A stretch of 64,000 nt of DNA from Thiobacillus denitrificans (GTDB lineage Bacteria > Pseudomonadota > Gammaproteobacteria > Burkholderiales > Thiobacillaceae), in assembly GCA_002403375.1 (NCBI GenBank), contig DHHQ01000020.1:62001-126000 (forward strand), read 5' to 3'. Made by a program: the position numbers and the translations under genes. Of the stretch, positions 9,117-17,128 are shown piece by piece. The notes below the pieces were generated by a model. It did no database searches and was not told the DNA's origin. It worked only from the letters and a program-made list of their open reading frames with translations. The first letter of the stretch is position 1; every line of letters begins with the position of its first letter.

Positions 9117-10199
9117 TTACTCGTGGTAGTCCATGGCCTTGTAGCCGTGCTTCTTCACCAGCTCGTCGCGCTCGGCGGCCTTGAGGTCCTCGCGCACCAT
9201 TTCGGCGACGAGCTCGTCGAATGTGATCTTCGGCGTCCAACCGAGCTTGGACTTGGCCTTGGACGGGTCGCCAAGGAGGGTTTCGACCTCGGTCGGACGG
9301 AAGTAGCGCGGGTCGACGGCGACGATGCATTTGCCGTGGGCGTCATAGCCCTTCTCGTCGACGCCCTGTCCTTCCCAGCGGATTTCCATACCGAGTTCCT
9401 TGGCGGCGGCGTTGACGAAGTCGCGGACCGAGTACTGCACGCCGGTGGCGATGACGAAGTCTTCTGGCGTCTCCTGTTGCAGCATCAGCCACTGCATTTC
9501 CACATAGTCCTTGGCGTGGCCCCAGTCGCGCTTGGCGTCCATGTTGCCGAGGAAGAGGCAGTCCTGCAGGCCGAGCTTGATGCGGGCCAAGGCGCGGGTG
9601 ATCTTGCGGGTGACGAAGGTTTCGCCGCGGTTGGGGCTCTCGTGGTTGAACAGGATGCCGTTGCAGGCATACATGCCGTAGGCTTCGCGGTAGTTGACAG
9701 TGATCCAGTAGGCGTAGAGCTTGGCCACCGCATACGGGCTCCGCGGATAGAACGGGGTGGTCTCCTTCTGCGGGATTTCCTGAACCAGGCCGTAAAGCTC
9801 GCTGGTGCTCGCCTGATAGAAGCGGGTCTTCTTCTCGAGGCCGAGAATGCGGATCGCCTCAAGGATGCGCAATGCGCCCAAGGCGTCGGAGTTGGCGGTG
9901 TATTCGGGCTCTTCGAACGAGACAGCCACATGCGACTGCGCGGCGAGGTTGTAGATCTCGTCGGGCTGCACCTGCTGGATGATGCGGATCAGGCTCGACG
10001 AGTCGGTGAGATCGCCGTGGTGCAGGATGAAGCGGCGGTCCGTCTCGTGCGGATCCTGGTACAGATGGTCGATGCGGTCGGTGTTGAACAGCGAGGTGCG
10101 GCGCTTGATGCCGTGGACTTCATAGCCCTTGCCGAGCAGAAATTCTGCGAGGTAGGCGCCGTCCTGGCCGGTGACGCCGGTGATGAGGGCTTTTTTCAT
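9117..10199 (-). CDS. gmd: GDP-mannose 4,6-dehydratase
   Basis: This 360-residue protein has the NADP-binding motif GVTGQDGAYLAE at residues 8-19, the RRTSLFNTDRIDHLY block specific to Gmd, catalytic STSELYG near residue 130 and YAVAK (Tyr-x3-Lys) near residue 154. It converts GDP-D-mannose into GDP-4-keto-6-deoxy-D-mannose, the precursor of GDP-L-fucose, GDP-D-rhamnose and GDP-perosamine. It is the first gene of the polysaccharide cluster. No reductase or aminotransferase that would finish the pathway (fcl, rmd or per) is seen in the visible part of the cluster. Its G+C content matches the housekeeping genes better than the downstream cluster genes do. Confidence 0.97.
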   Translation of the reverse strand: MKKALITGVTGQDGAYLAEFLLGKGYEVHGIKRRTSLFNTDRIDHLYQDPHETDRRFILHHGDLTDSSSLIRIIQQVQPDEIYNLAAQSHVAVSFEEPEYTANSDALGALRILEAIRILGLEKKTRFYQASTSELYGLVQEIPQKETTPFYPRSPYAVAKLYAYWITVNYREAYGMYACNGILFNHESPNRGETFVTRKITRALARIKLGLQDCLFLGNMDAKRDWGHAKDYVEMQWLMLQQETPEDFVIATGVQYSVRDFVNAAAKELGMEIRWEGQGVDEKGYDAHGKCIVAVDPRYFRPTEVETLLGDPSKAKSKLGWTPKITFDELVAEMVREDLKAAERDELVKKHGYKAMDYHE

Positions 10200-10408
10200 A
10201 TCGGGAGCGTTCGAGGAATTTCAGACAGTTGACTTGGCATTTTACTGCTGGCCGCACACAAACAGGAAACAACCCAGCCGGGAATCTGGCATCTGAGAGG
10301 AGGTCATGAGCGCCATCGGCAGTTCGGCCGAACGGCAACCGCAGCAGGAACGACTAGGCGAGGGCGACGGGCGCCCACAATACCCTGGTGAACGGGGTTT
10401 GCACGGGC

Positions 10409-11065
10409 TTACCCGGGCGTGCCGACCGCCGACGCGAAGGCGTCGATCACCGGCTGGATCAGCGCCCGCTTGAGCTTGAGCGACGCCTGGTTGACCACCA
10501 GCCGCGAGCTGATGTCGCTGATGTGCTCGACGGCGACGAGGCCGTTGGCCTTGAGGGTGCCGCCGGTGGAGACGAGGTCGACGATGACGTCGGACAGGCC
10601 GACGAGCGGGGCGAGCTCCATCGAGCCGTAGAGCTTGATGAGGTCGATGTGCACGCCCTTGGAGGCGAAGTGGTCGCGCGCCGCGTTGACGTACTTGGTG
10701 GCGACGCGGATGCGCGCGCCCTGCCTCACGGTGCCTGCGTAGTCGTAGCCTTCACGCACCGCGACCATCATGCGGCACTTGGCGATCCTCAGGTCGAGCG
10801 GCTGGTAGAGGCCGCTGCCGCCGTGCTCGTTCAACACGTCCTTGCCGGCGATGCCGAGGTCGGCGGCGCCGTATTGAACGTAGGTCGGGACGTCGCTCGC
10901 GCGCACGATGATCAGGCGCACGTCGTCGCGGTTGGTGCCGATGATGAGCTTGCGCGAGGACTCGGGGTTCTCGCTCGGGGCGATGCCCGCCGCCGCCAGC
11001 AGCGGCAGAGTTTCCTCGAAGATGCGGCCCTTGGAGAGGGCCAGTGTGATGCCGGTATAGGTCAT
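10409..11065 (-). CDS. hisG: ATP phosphoribosyltransferase, short form
   Basis: This 218-residue enzyme catalyses the first step of histidine synthesis, joining ATP and PRPP. It begins TLALSKGRIFEETLPLL and contains the DLGIAGKDVL block and the PRPP-binding stretch DLVSTGGTLKANGL near residue 165. The length shows the short form, which lacks the C-terminal regulatory domain and normally needs HisZ; hisZ is not in this window. It follows murA by 11 bases. In many Betaproteobacteria hisD and the rest of the his operon follow; here the next gene is gmd. Confidence 0.97.
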   Translation of the reverse strand: MTYTGITLALSKGRIFEETLPLLAAAGIAPSENPESSRKLIIGTNRDDVRLIIVRASDVPTYVQYGAADLGIAGKDVLNEHGGSGLYQPLDLRIAKCRMMVAVREGYDYAGTVRQGARIRVATKYVNAARDHFASKGVHIDLIKLYGSMELAPLVGLSDVIVDLVSTGGTLKANGLVAVEHISDISSRLVVNQASLKLKRALIQPVIDAFASAVGTPG

Positions 11066-11076
11066 GTCGGTGTGTC

Positions 11077-12330
11077 TCAGCGCACGCGCTTGATGCGCGC
11101 GCCCAGCTGGGTCAGCTTCTCCTCGATGCGCTCGTAGCCGCGGTCGAGGTGATAGATGCGCTCGATGGTCGTCTCGCCCGCCGCCACCAGGCCGGCGAGC
11201 ACGAGGCAGGCGGACGCGCGCAGGTCGGTCGCCATGACGGTGGCGCCGTCGAGCCGCGGCACCCCGCGCACCAGCGCGGTGTGGCCGGACACCTCGATGT
11301 TGGCGCCGAGCCGGCCGAGTTCCTGCACGTGCATGAAGCGGTTCTCGAAAATCGTCTCGGTGATGCTCGCGGCGCCTTCGGCGATGCAGTTCATCGCCAT
11401 GAACTGCGCCTGCATGTCGGTGGGGAACGCCGGGTGCGGCGCGGTGCGCACGTCGACCGACTTGAGCTTGCCGCCGGACTCGACCTCGATCCAGTCGTCG
11501 CCGACGTTAACGCTGGCGCCCGCCTCACGCAGCTTGGCGATCACCGCGTCGAGCGTGTCGGGCTGGGTGTGGGTGGCGCGCACGCGGCCGCCGGTCATCG
11601 CCGCGGCGACGAGGAAGGTGCCGGTCTCGATGCGGTCGGCCATCACCGAATAGTCGGCGCCGTGCAGCCTGTCGACGCCATGGACGGTGATGACGTCGCT
11701 GCCCGCGCCTTCGATCCTCGCGCCCATGGCGATCAGGCAGTCGGCGAGGTCGACCACCTCGGGTTCGCGCGCGGCGTTCTCGAGGATGGTCGTGCCGTCG
11801 GCGAGCGCCGCCGCCATCATCAGGTTCTCGGTGCCGGTGACGGTGACCATGTCCATCACGATGCGCGCACCCTTGAGGCGCTTGCAGCGCGCGTGAATGT
11901 AGCCGTGCTCGATCAGGATCTCGGCGCCCATCGCCTGCAGGCCCTTGATGTGCTGGTCGACCGGGCGCGAGCCGATGGCGCAGCCGCCGGGCAGGCTGAC
12001 GCGCGCATCGCCGAAGCGCGCCAGCGTCGGCCCCAGCACCAGGATCGCGGCGCGCATGGTCTTGACCATCTCGTAGGGCGCTTCCTTGTGCGGGATCGAT
12101 TCGCCGCACAGGGTGACGTGGTTGCGGTCGTCGAGCGTCACGCGCACGCCCATGTGTCCGAGCAGCGCCAGCATGGTGCTGATGTCCTTGAGGTGCGGCA
12201 CGTTGCCGAGCTTCAGCGGCTCGGCGGTCAGCAGGCTGGCGGTGAGGATCGGCAGCGCGGCGTTCTTCGCGCCGGAAATGCGCACCTCACCCTCGAGGCG
12301 GTTGCCGCCGTGGATGACGAGCGAGTCCAT
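11077..12330 (-). CDS. murA: UDP-N-acetylglucosamine 1-carboxyvinyltransferase
   Basis: This 417-residue enzyme adds enolpyruvate to UDP-GlcNAc, the first committed step of peptidoglycan synthesis. It shows the substrate-binding Lys22-Asn23 in SGAKNAALP and the catalytic, fosfomycin-reactive Cys117 in LPGGCAIGSRPVD. The full length matches the family. The ATG is directly adjacent to the ibaG stop, so the pair is probably translated as a unit. Confidence 0.98.
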   Translation of the reverse strand: MDSLVIHGGNRLEGEVRISGAKNAALPILTASLLTAEPLKLGNVPHLKDISTMLALLGHMGVRVTLDDRNHVTLCGESIPHKEAPYEMVKTMRAAILVLGPTLARFGDARVSLPGGCAIGSRPVDQHIKGLQAMGAEILIEHGYIHARCKRLKGARIVMDMVTVTGTENLMMAAALADGTTILENAAREPEVVDLADCLIAMGARIEGAGSDVITVHGVDRLHGADYSVMADRIETGTFLVAAAMTGGRVRATHTQPDTLDAVIAKLREAGASVNVGDDWIEVESGGKLKSVDVRTAPHPAFPTDMQAQFMAMNCIAEGAASITETIFENRFMHVQELGRLGANIEVSGHTALVRGVPRLDGATVMATDLRASACLVLAGLVAAGETTIERIYHLDRGYERIEEKLTQLGARIKRVR

Positions 12331-12567
12331 CTAGCGCGCGGCCCAGTCTTCGGGGGTGTAGGTCTTCATCGACAGCGCGTGGATCTGGGCGTGCATGCGG
12401 GTGCCGAGCGCGTCGTAGACCAGACGGTGCTGCTGCACCATGTTCTTGCCGGTGAAGGCGGGGCTGACGATCACCGCCTGGAAGTGCTGGCCGTCGCCGT
12501 CCAGCTCGATGTGGTCGCACGGCAGCTTCTCCGTGATCCAGCCTTTGATGTCTTCGGGGGTAACCAT
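12331..12567 (-). CDS. ibaG: BolA-family protein IbaG (YrbA)
   Basis: This is a 78-residue BolA-like protein. The core VSPAFTGKNMVQQHRLVYDAL and the histidine pair in MHAQIHALSMKTYTPEDW are typical of IbaG/YrbA, which binds an iron-sulfur cluster together with a monothiol glutaredoxin and supports envelope homeostasis. The first residues MVTPEDIKGWI form the usual start. It sits between the ABC permease gene and murA, its common position in Beta- and Gammaproteobacteria. Confidence 0.92.
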   Translation of the reverse strand: MVTPEDIKGWITEKLPCDHIELDGDGQHFQAVIVSPAFTGKNMVQQHRLVYDALGTRMHAQIHALSMKTYTPEDWAAR

Positions 12568-12608
12568 GCTCGTCTTGCCTCGTGTTTCAAGCGCCTCGTG
12601 CGAAGCGC

Positions 12609-13364
12609 TCAGTGCCTGAGTTTGTAGCCGCGCTGCAGCAGCGCGAGGGTGACCGCGGATATTGCCACAAAGCAGGCGCCGGCGACCAGCAGGCCGAGCC
12701 AGGGGTCGGTGTCGGAGTGGCCGACGAAGGCGTAGCGGAAGCCGTCGATCAGGTAGAAGACAGGGTTGAAGTGCGACACCGCCTGCCAGAACGTCGGCAG
12801 CGAATGGATCGAGTAGAACACGCCGGACAGGAAGGTCAGCGGCAGGATCAGGAAGTTCTGGAACGCTGCCAGTTGGTCGTACTTCTCGGCCCATATCCCG
12901 GCGACGATGCCGATCGCGCCCATGATCCCGCAGGCCAGCAGCGCGTAGGCGAGCAGCCAGCCGACATGCGGCGCCTGCCACGGCGCGAACCACAGCGTGA
13001 CCGCCCACACGCCGAGGCCGACGATCAGGCCGCGGATCACCGCCGCGCCGAGATAGGCGAGGAAGAACTCCAGGTACGACAGCGGCGGCAGCAGGACGAA
13101 CACGATGTTGCCCTGCATCTTCGACTGGATCAGGCTCGACGAGCTGTTGGAGAAGGCGTTCTGCAGCATGCTCATCATCACCAGCCCCGGGACGAGGAAG
13201 GCGGAATACGACACGCCGGGATAGACCTCGACGTGTTCCTCCAGCACCTGCGAGAAGATCAGCAGATAGAGCAGCGCGGTCACCACCGGCGCGACCACGG
13301 TCTGCACCACGACCTTCCAGAAGCGCAGCATTTCCTTGTAGAACAGCGCAGAGAGTCCGCTCAT
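12609..13364 (-). CDS. ABC-2 type transporter permease (YadH-like)
   Basis: This 251-residue inner-membrane protein has about six helices and the ABC-2 membrane fold: N-terminal amphipathic FYKEMLRFWKVVVQTVVAPV, a long cytoplasmic-side segment IQSKMQGNIVFVLLPPLS, and a C-terminal SHFNPVFYLIDGFRYAFVG block typical of YadH/NodJ-type exporters. It pairs with the ATPase encoded 64 bases upstream. The substrate is not known; location in the mla-murA operon suggests a lipid or envelope precursor. Confidence 0.9.
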   Translation of the reverse strand: MSGLSALFYKEMLRFWKVVVQTVVAPVVTALLYLLIFSQVLEEHVEVYPGVSYSAFLVPGLVMMSMLQNAFSNSSSSLIQSKMQGNIVFVLLPPLSYLEFFLAYLGAAVIRGLIVGLGVWAVTLWFAPWQAPHVGWLLAYALLACGIMGAIGIVAGIWAEKYDQLAAFQNFLILPLTFLSGVFYSIHSLPTFWQAVSHFNPVFYLIDGFRYAFVGHSDTDPWLGLLVAGACFVAISAVTLALLQRGYKLRH

Positions 13365-13428
13365 GTGCGTGTCCTCAAGTACCCTATGGGGCCGGGGGCG
13401 GCCCTCCTACAGCGCTGCTTTCCTTGGC

Positions 13429-14334
13429 TCATGCGCGTTTCATGATGTCGGTGAAGACATCCTCCAGGTCGGGCTCCTGCAGCTGCATTTCGGTCACGCG
13501 GATGCCTGCACCGCGCAGGTCGGCAAGCAGGTTCTCCAGTTCGGCGTACTCGCCGAAGTTGAACACCCAGCTGCCGTCCGCCCCGCGCTGCAGGCGACCC
13601 TGCCAGACGGCCGGCACGGCGTCGCCGTCGAGCCGGAGCTGCGCGCAATGCTCGTTGGTCAGCTGCAGCAGGCTCTTGGTGTCGTCGAGCGCGACGACGC
13701 GGCCGCTCTTCAGCATCGCGATGCGCCCGCACAGCGCCTCGGCCTCCTCGAGGTAGTGCGTCGTCAGCAGGACGGTGTGCCCCTCGCGGTTGAGGCGGCT
13801 GATGAATTCCCACAGCGAGCGCCTGAGGTCGACGTCGACGCCGGCGGTCGGCTCGTCGAGCACGATCACCGGCGGCTTGTGCACCAGCGCCTGCGCGACC
13901 AGCAGGCGCCGCTTCATGCCGCCCGACAGGCTCTGGGTGTTCTTGTCGGCGTGCGGCGTGAGGTCGAGGTGATGCATGATCTCGTCGATCCAGGCGTCGT
14001 TGTGCCTGAGGCCGAAGTAGCCCGACTGGATGCGCAGCGTCTCGCGCACGTTGAAGAAAGGGTCGTAGACGAGCTCCTGCGGCACCACGCCGAGCGCACG
14101 GCGCGCGGCACGGTAGTCGCGCACCACGTCGTGCCCCATCACCGCGGCGTGGCCGGCGTCGGCGCGGGTGAGCCCGGCGAGGATAGAGATCAGCGTCGTC
14201 TTGCCGGCGCCGTTGGGGCCGAGCAGGCCGAAGAACTCGCCCTGCGCGATCTCGAGCGAGACGCCGTCGAGCGCCTGGGTAGTGCGGAAACGCTTCCTGA
14301 GCGCGTCGACGCGGATCGCCGGGACCTGGCTCAT
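13429..14334 (-). CDS. ABC transporter ATP-binding protein (YadG-like)
   Basis: This 301-residue ATPase has Walker A GPNGAGKTT near residue 38, signature LSGGMKRRL near residue 140, Walker B VIVLDEPTAGVD near residue 160 and the switch His in LLTTHYLEEAE. A C-terminal extension of about 80 residues (DLRGAGIRVTEMQLQEPDLEDVF) is typical of the DrrA/CcmA-YadG exporter class. Its ATG overlaps the stop of the STAS gene as ATGA. It works with the permease encoded downstream. Confidence 0.93.
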   Translation of the reverse strand: MSQVPAIRVDALRKRFRTTQALDGVSLEIAQGEFFGLLGPNGAGKTTLISILAGLTRADAGHAAVMGHDVVRDYRAARRALGVVPQELVYDPFFNVRETLRIQSGYFGLRHNDAWIDEIMHHLDLTPHADKNTQSLSGGMKRRLLVAQALVHKPPVIVLDEPTAGVDVDLRRSLWEFISRLNREGHTVLLTTHYLEEAEALCGRIAMLKSGRVVALDDTKSLLQLTNEHCAQLRLDGDAVPAVWQGRLQRGADGSWVFNFGEYAELENLLADLRGAGIRVTEMQLQEPDLEDVFTDIMKRA

Positions 14335-14609
14335 GCCGGCAGCAGTTCGGCCACGCCGTAGAGCTCGGCCAGCGTGCCGAAGCTCGCGGGCAGGCCGCGT
14401 AGGGTAAGCGTGCGCCCGCCCTGCCCGGCCTGCCGCATGGCGCTAAAGACGAGCGCGAGCGCAGCCGAGTCGGCGGCCTCGACGCCGCTGAGGTCGAGCG
14501 TGTCGGCGCCCTTCGCCAGATGCGGCTGCAGCTCGCGCAGCAGGCCGCCGACGGTGTCGACCGTCACCGCGCCGGCGATGCGGCAGCAGGCGTCTTCGCA
14601 GACGATCAC
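14331..14609 (-). CDS. mlaB: STAS-domain protein, MlaB
   Basis: This 92-residue single STAS domain has the TLDLSGVEAADSAALALV core, where the serine of DSAAL corresponds to the Thr/Ser of STAS anti-sigma antagonists. In Mla systems MlaB binds the MlaF ATPase on the cytoplasmic side and stabilises the MlaFEDB transporter. The start is GTG, overlapping the mlaC stop (GTGA), and its own stop overlaps the next ATPase gene, which fits tight co-expression. Confidence 0.87.
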   Translation of the reverse strand: MIVCEDACCRIAGAVTVDTVGGLLRELQPHLAKGADTLDLSGVEAADSAALALVFSAMRQAGQGGRTLTLRGLPASFGTLAELYGVAELLPA

Positions 14610-15241
14610 GAACCGGAGCGCGGGGCCGGCTTGGCCTCGCCGCGTGCGGACTGGGCGGCGAGCGTCTTGATCAGCCCGTCGATCCCGCTCTGGCGGATGG
14701 TGTTGGAGAACGAAGCCCGGTAGTTGGTGACCAGGCTGACGCTGTCGATCGCGACGTCGTAGACCTTCCAGCCGAAATCGGTCTTGTACATGCTGTAGTC
14801 GATCGGAATCGGCTGGCCGCCCGGCTGGCGGATCTCCGAGCGCACGGTCACATCGGTGGCGTCCGGCTTCATCGTCAGCGGCTTGAACTCGACCGTCTGG
14901 TTGGAATACGCGGTCAGCGAGCTGGCGTAGGTGCGCACCAGCAGGTTGCGGAACTCGGTCACCAGCGCCTGCTTCTGCTTGGCGGTGGCGCGCGGCCAGT
15001 GCCTGCCGAGGGCCAGCTGGGTCATGCGGTTGAAGTCGAAATGGGGCAGCACCTTGGCTTCGACCAGCTGATGCACCTTGTTCAGGTCGCCGCTCTGCAG
15101 CGCCTTGTCCTGTTTCAGGATGGCCAGCACCTCCTGGGTGGTGGTGCGCGCCAGCTCGTCGGGCGGCGTGTCGACGGCGAGCGCCGGCGCGGCGTTGAGT
15201 CCCAGCACCAGGGCCAGCACGGTGAAAAATGAGCGCAGCAT
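14606..15241 (-). CDS. mlaC: periplasmic phospholipid-binding protein MlaC
   Basis: This 211-residue secreted protein begins with signal peptide MLRSFFTVLALVLGLNAAPALA. The mature part has the MlaC/Ttg2 fold markers VLPHFDFNRMTQLALGRHWPRA and the YDVAIDSVSLVTNYRASF block. MlaC shuttles phospholipid across the periplasm between the MlaFEDB complex and an outer-membrane partner. An ATG at 15241 with AGGAA upstream was chosen; the frame stays open further upstream without a signal peptide. The last 15 residues form a charged tail. Confidence 0.93.
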   Translation of the reverse strand: MLRSFFTVLALVLGLNAAPALAVDTPPDELARTTTQEVLAILKQDKALQSGDLNKVHQLVEAKVLPHFDFNRMTQLALGRHWPRATAKQKQALVTEFRNLLVRTYASSLTAYSNQTVEFKPLTMKPDATDVTVRSEIRQPGGQPIPIDYSMYKTDFGWKVYDVAIDSVSLVTNYRASFSNTIRQSGIDGLIKTLAAQSARGEAKPAPRSGS

Positions 15242-15302
15242 AATCGAGTGATTCCTGTTCAAGAAGCGGACGGACAGAGGATGGAGGGTAGACGCGGCCG
15301 GC

Positions 15303-16664
15303 TTACCTTGGTTCACCGGTCAGGCGCGCCAGCTGCGCGACGTTCATGTTGTAGTCGTTGACGGTGCGCAGGTATTCGGTATGCACCAGGACGTAGTTCT
15401 TCAGCGCGTCGGCCACCGTGGTGGCGGTCTCGACCCCGGCCGCATGGTCGGCCAGCGCCGCGACCATCCAGCGCCGCGCGGCGGCTGCACCCTCGGCCAG
15501 CTCGCGCTGCGCCTCGTAGTTGGCGCGGGCGTTGGCGTAGGCCTCGCCGACCTCGAAGGGGATGCCGGCCACGGCGAACGCCTTCTTGTGGTTGAGCGCC
15601 TCGAGCTCGGCCTGCGCCTGGTCGACGCGTGCGTTCGCCACGCCGAACGCGCTGTCCCATTTCACGCCGACCACCGGGGTGATGCCTGCGCTGTTGAAGG
15701 GGTCGTAGAGATAGGGGTTGTCGAGCCGCTCGCGCTGCGAGGCGTAGTTGGCCTGGCCGACCACGCCGGCGTAGACGTCCGGCATGCGGTCGGCCTTCTT
15801 GGCGGCCAGCAGCGCGCGGCGGGCGCGCAGGCCGGCCTCGAGCTGCTGCATCTCGGGACGCGCCTCGAGCGCGCGCGACTGCAGCTCGGCGAGCTCGAGC
15901 TGCGGAAACGCCACCGGCTCGATGCGGTCGTCGGCGACCTCGAGCTCGCCCCTGAGCCCGGTCCCGGTCAGCACCTTGAGGCCGTCGAGGCTGATCTTCT
16001 CGACCGCGCGCGCCTGGTGCGCATATTTGGCGAGCAGGCCGCGCGCGGTCTGCAGCGCGTAGAGGTCGGATTGCTTCGATTCGCCGGTCTCCTCCTCGAG
16101 ATTGCGCTCGACCGAGGCGATCGAGCGGTTCAGCCTCTCCTGCACATCCTCGAGGAAGACCCGGATGTCGCGCGCGGTCAGGTAGCCGAAGTAGGCGCGC
16201 TTGGTGTCGTAGATGGTGTCGCCGCGCGTCTGCCGCAGTTCGCCCTGCTTGAGGTCGATGTTGCCGCGCGCGGCCTCGCCGTAGCGCTCGACCTTGCCGA
16301 AGGTATAGAGCGGCTTCACCAGCGCGAAATCGAGGTGGGTCCACTCGGAGATGCCGTTGATCTCGTCGCCGTCGGTGCGCGGGGTGGTGCCGCTGAAGGC
16401 GCCGCCCTCGTAGAAGCCGCCCTCGACCTCGGGCGCCAGACCGATGAAGGCGTTGGCGCTGATGCGCCAGCCGGCGTTGCCCTTCACCTCCTTCAGCAGG
16501 CCGCGCGCGGCCTCGACCACCTGCTCGCGCTCCTTGATGCGCGGGTCGGCGGCGAGGCTCATCTCGACCGCCTGCTGCAGGTTGATCGGCTCCGCCCGTC
16601 CGGGCAGAGCGGCCAGCAGCACGCTGGCTGCCAGCAGGGAACGGTGGAGGGCGTGGCGTCTCAT
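15303..16664 (-). CDS. TolC-family outer membrane protein within the mla operon
   Basis: This 453-residue protein has an N-terminal signal peptide (cleavage near PGRAEP, residue 25), then two outer-membrane-efflux repeats rich in long coiled-coil helices: PINLQQAVEMSLAADPRIKE opens the first, and SRALEARPEMQQLEAGLRARR opens the second. This is the TolC/CusC layout, normally a trimeric channel with a periplasmic tunnel. Its ATG overlaps the mlaD stop (ATGA) and mlaC follows after 61 bases. It therefore occupies the slot where betaproteobacterial mla operons usually carry mlaA, suggesting an outer-membrane partner role. No membrane-fusion protein gene is adjacent. Confidence 0.85.
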   Translation of the reverse strand: MRRHALHRSLLAASVLLAALPGRAEPINLQQAVEMSLAADPRIKEREQVVEAARGLLKEVKGNAGWRISANAFIGLAPEVEGGFYEGGAFSGTTPRTDGDEINGISEWTHLDFALVKPLYTFGKVERYGEAARGNIDLKQGELRQTRGDTIYDTKRAYFGYLTARDIRVFLEDVQERLNRSIASVERNLEEETGESKQSDLYALQTARGLLAKYAHQARAVEKISLDGLKVLTGTGLRGELEVADDRIEPVAFPQLELAELQSRALEARPEMQQLEAGLRARRALLAAKKADRMPDVYAGVVGQANYASQRERLDNPYLYDPFNSAGITPVVGVKWDSAFGVANARVDQAQAELEALNHKKAFAVAGIPFEVGEAYANARANYEAQRELAEGAAAARRWMVAALADHAAGVETATTVADALKNYVLVHTEYLRTVNDYNMNVAQLARLTGEPR

Positions 16665-17128
16665 TGCGTGGGTCCTTCCTGTGCCTTGCCGTAGATGAAC
16701 TGGCCGATCAGGTTTTCCAGCACCACGGCGGACTGGGTGAGGAAAATCTGGTCCCGGTCCTTGAGGGTCTCGCTGTCGCCGCCCGCTTCGAGCCCGATGT
16801 ACTGCTCGCCCAGCAGGCCCGAGGTCATGATGGCGGCGCTGGTGTCCTTCGGAAAAGCATAGCGCTTGTCGACGCGAAGCGTAACCGCCGCCTCGTAGGT
16901 CTCGTTGTCGAAGCGGATGTCGGCCACCCGGCCGACGACGACGCCGGCGCTCTTGACCGGCGCGCGCGGCTTCAGGCCGCCGATGTTGTCGAAGCGGGCG
17001 ACCACCTCGTAGCTCTCGCCGGGCTTGATGGCGCTCATGCTGCCGACCTTGAGCGCGAGGAACAGCAGCGCGACGATCCCTGCGATGACGAATAGCCCCA
17101 CCCAGAGATCGAGTACGGTCTTGTTCAT
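16661..17128 (-). CDS. mlaD: MCE-domain protein MlaD
   Basis: This 155-residue protein has one N-terminal membrane helix (residues 7-27) and one periplasmic MCE domain, starting at SYEVVARFDNIGGLKPRAPV and including VVVGRVADIRF and the SGLLGEQYIGLE loop. MlaD forms a hexameric ring on MlaE that passes phospholipid to or from MlaC. Length and single-domain layout match MlaD rather than PqiB or YebT. The start directly follows the mlaE stop. Confidence 0.95.
   Translation of the reverse strand: MNKTVLDLWVGLFVIAGIVALLFLALKVGSMSAIKPGESYEVVARFDNIGGLKPRAPVKSAGVVVGRVADIRFDNETYEAAVTLRVDKRYAFPKDTSAAIMTSGLLGEQYIGLEAGGDSETLKDRDQIFLTQSAVVLENLIGQFIYGKAQEGPTQ

Noticed and set aside
1..10200. Insertion sequence or integrase at the edge of the polysaccharide cluster
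   Set aside because: No transposase, integrase, terminal inverted repeat or tRNA site is visible; acquisition is inferred only from composition and gene order.
10306..10473. A plus-strand frame of 55 codons behind AGGAGGTC
   Set aside because: The ribosome site is only one or two bases from the ATG, the translation is Arg-rich without features and the second half is antisense to hisG.
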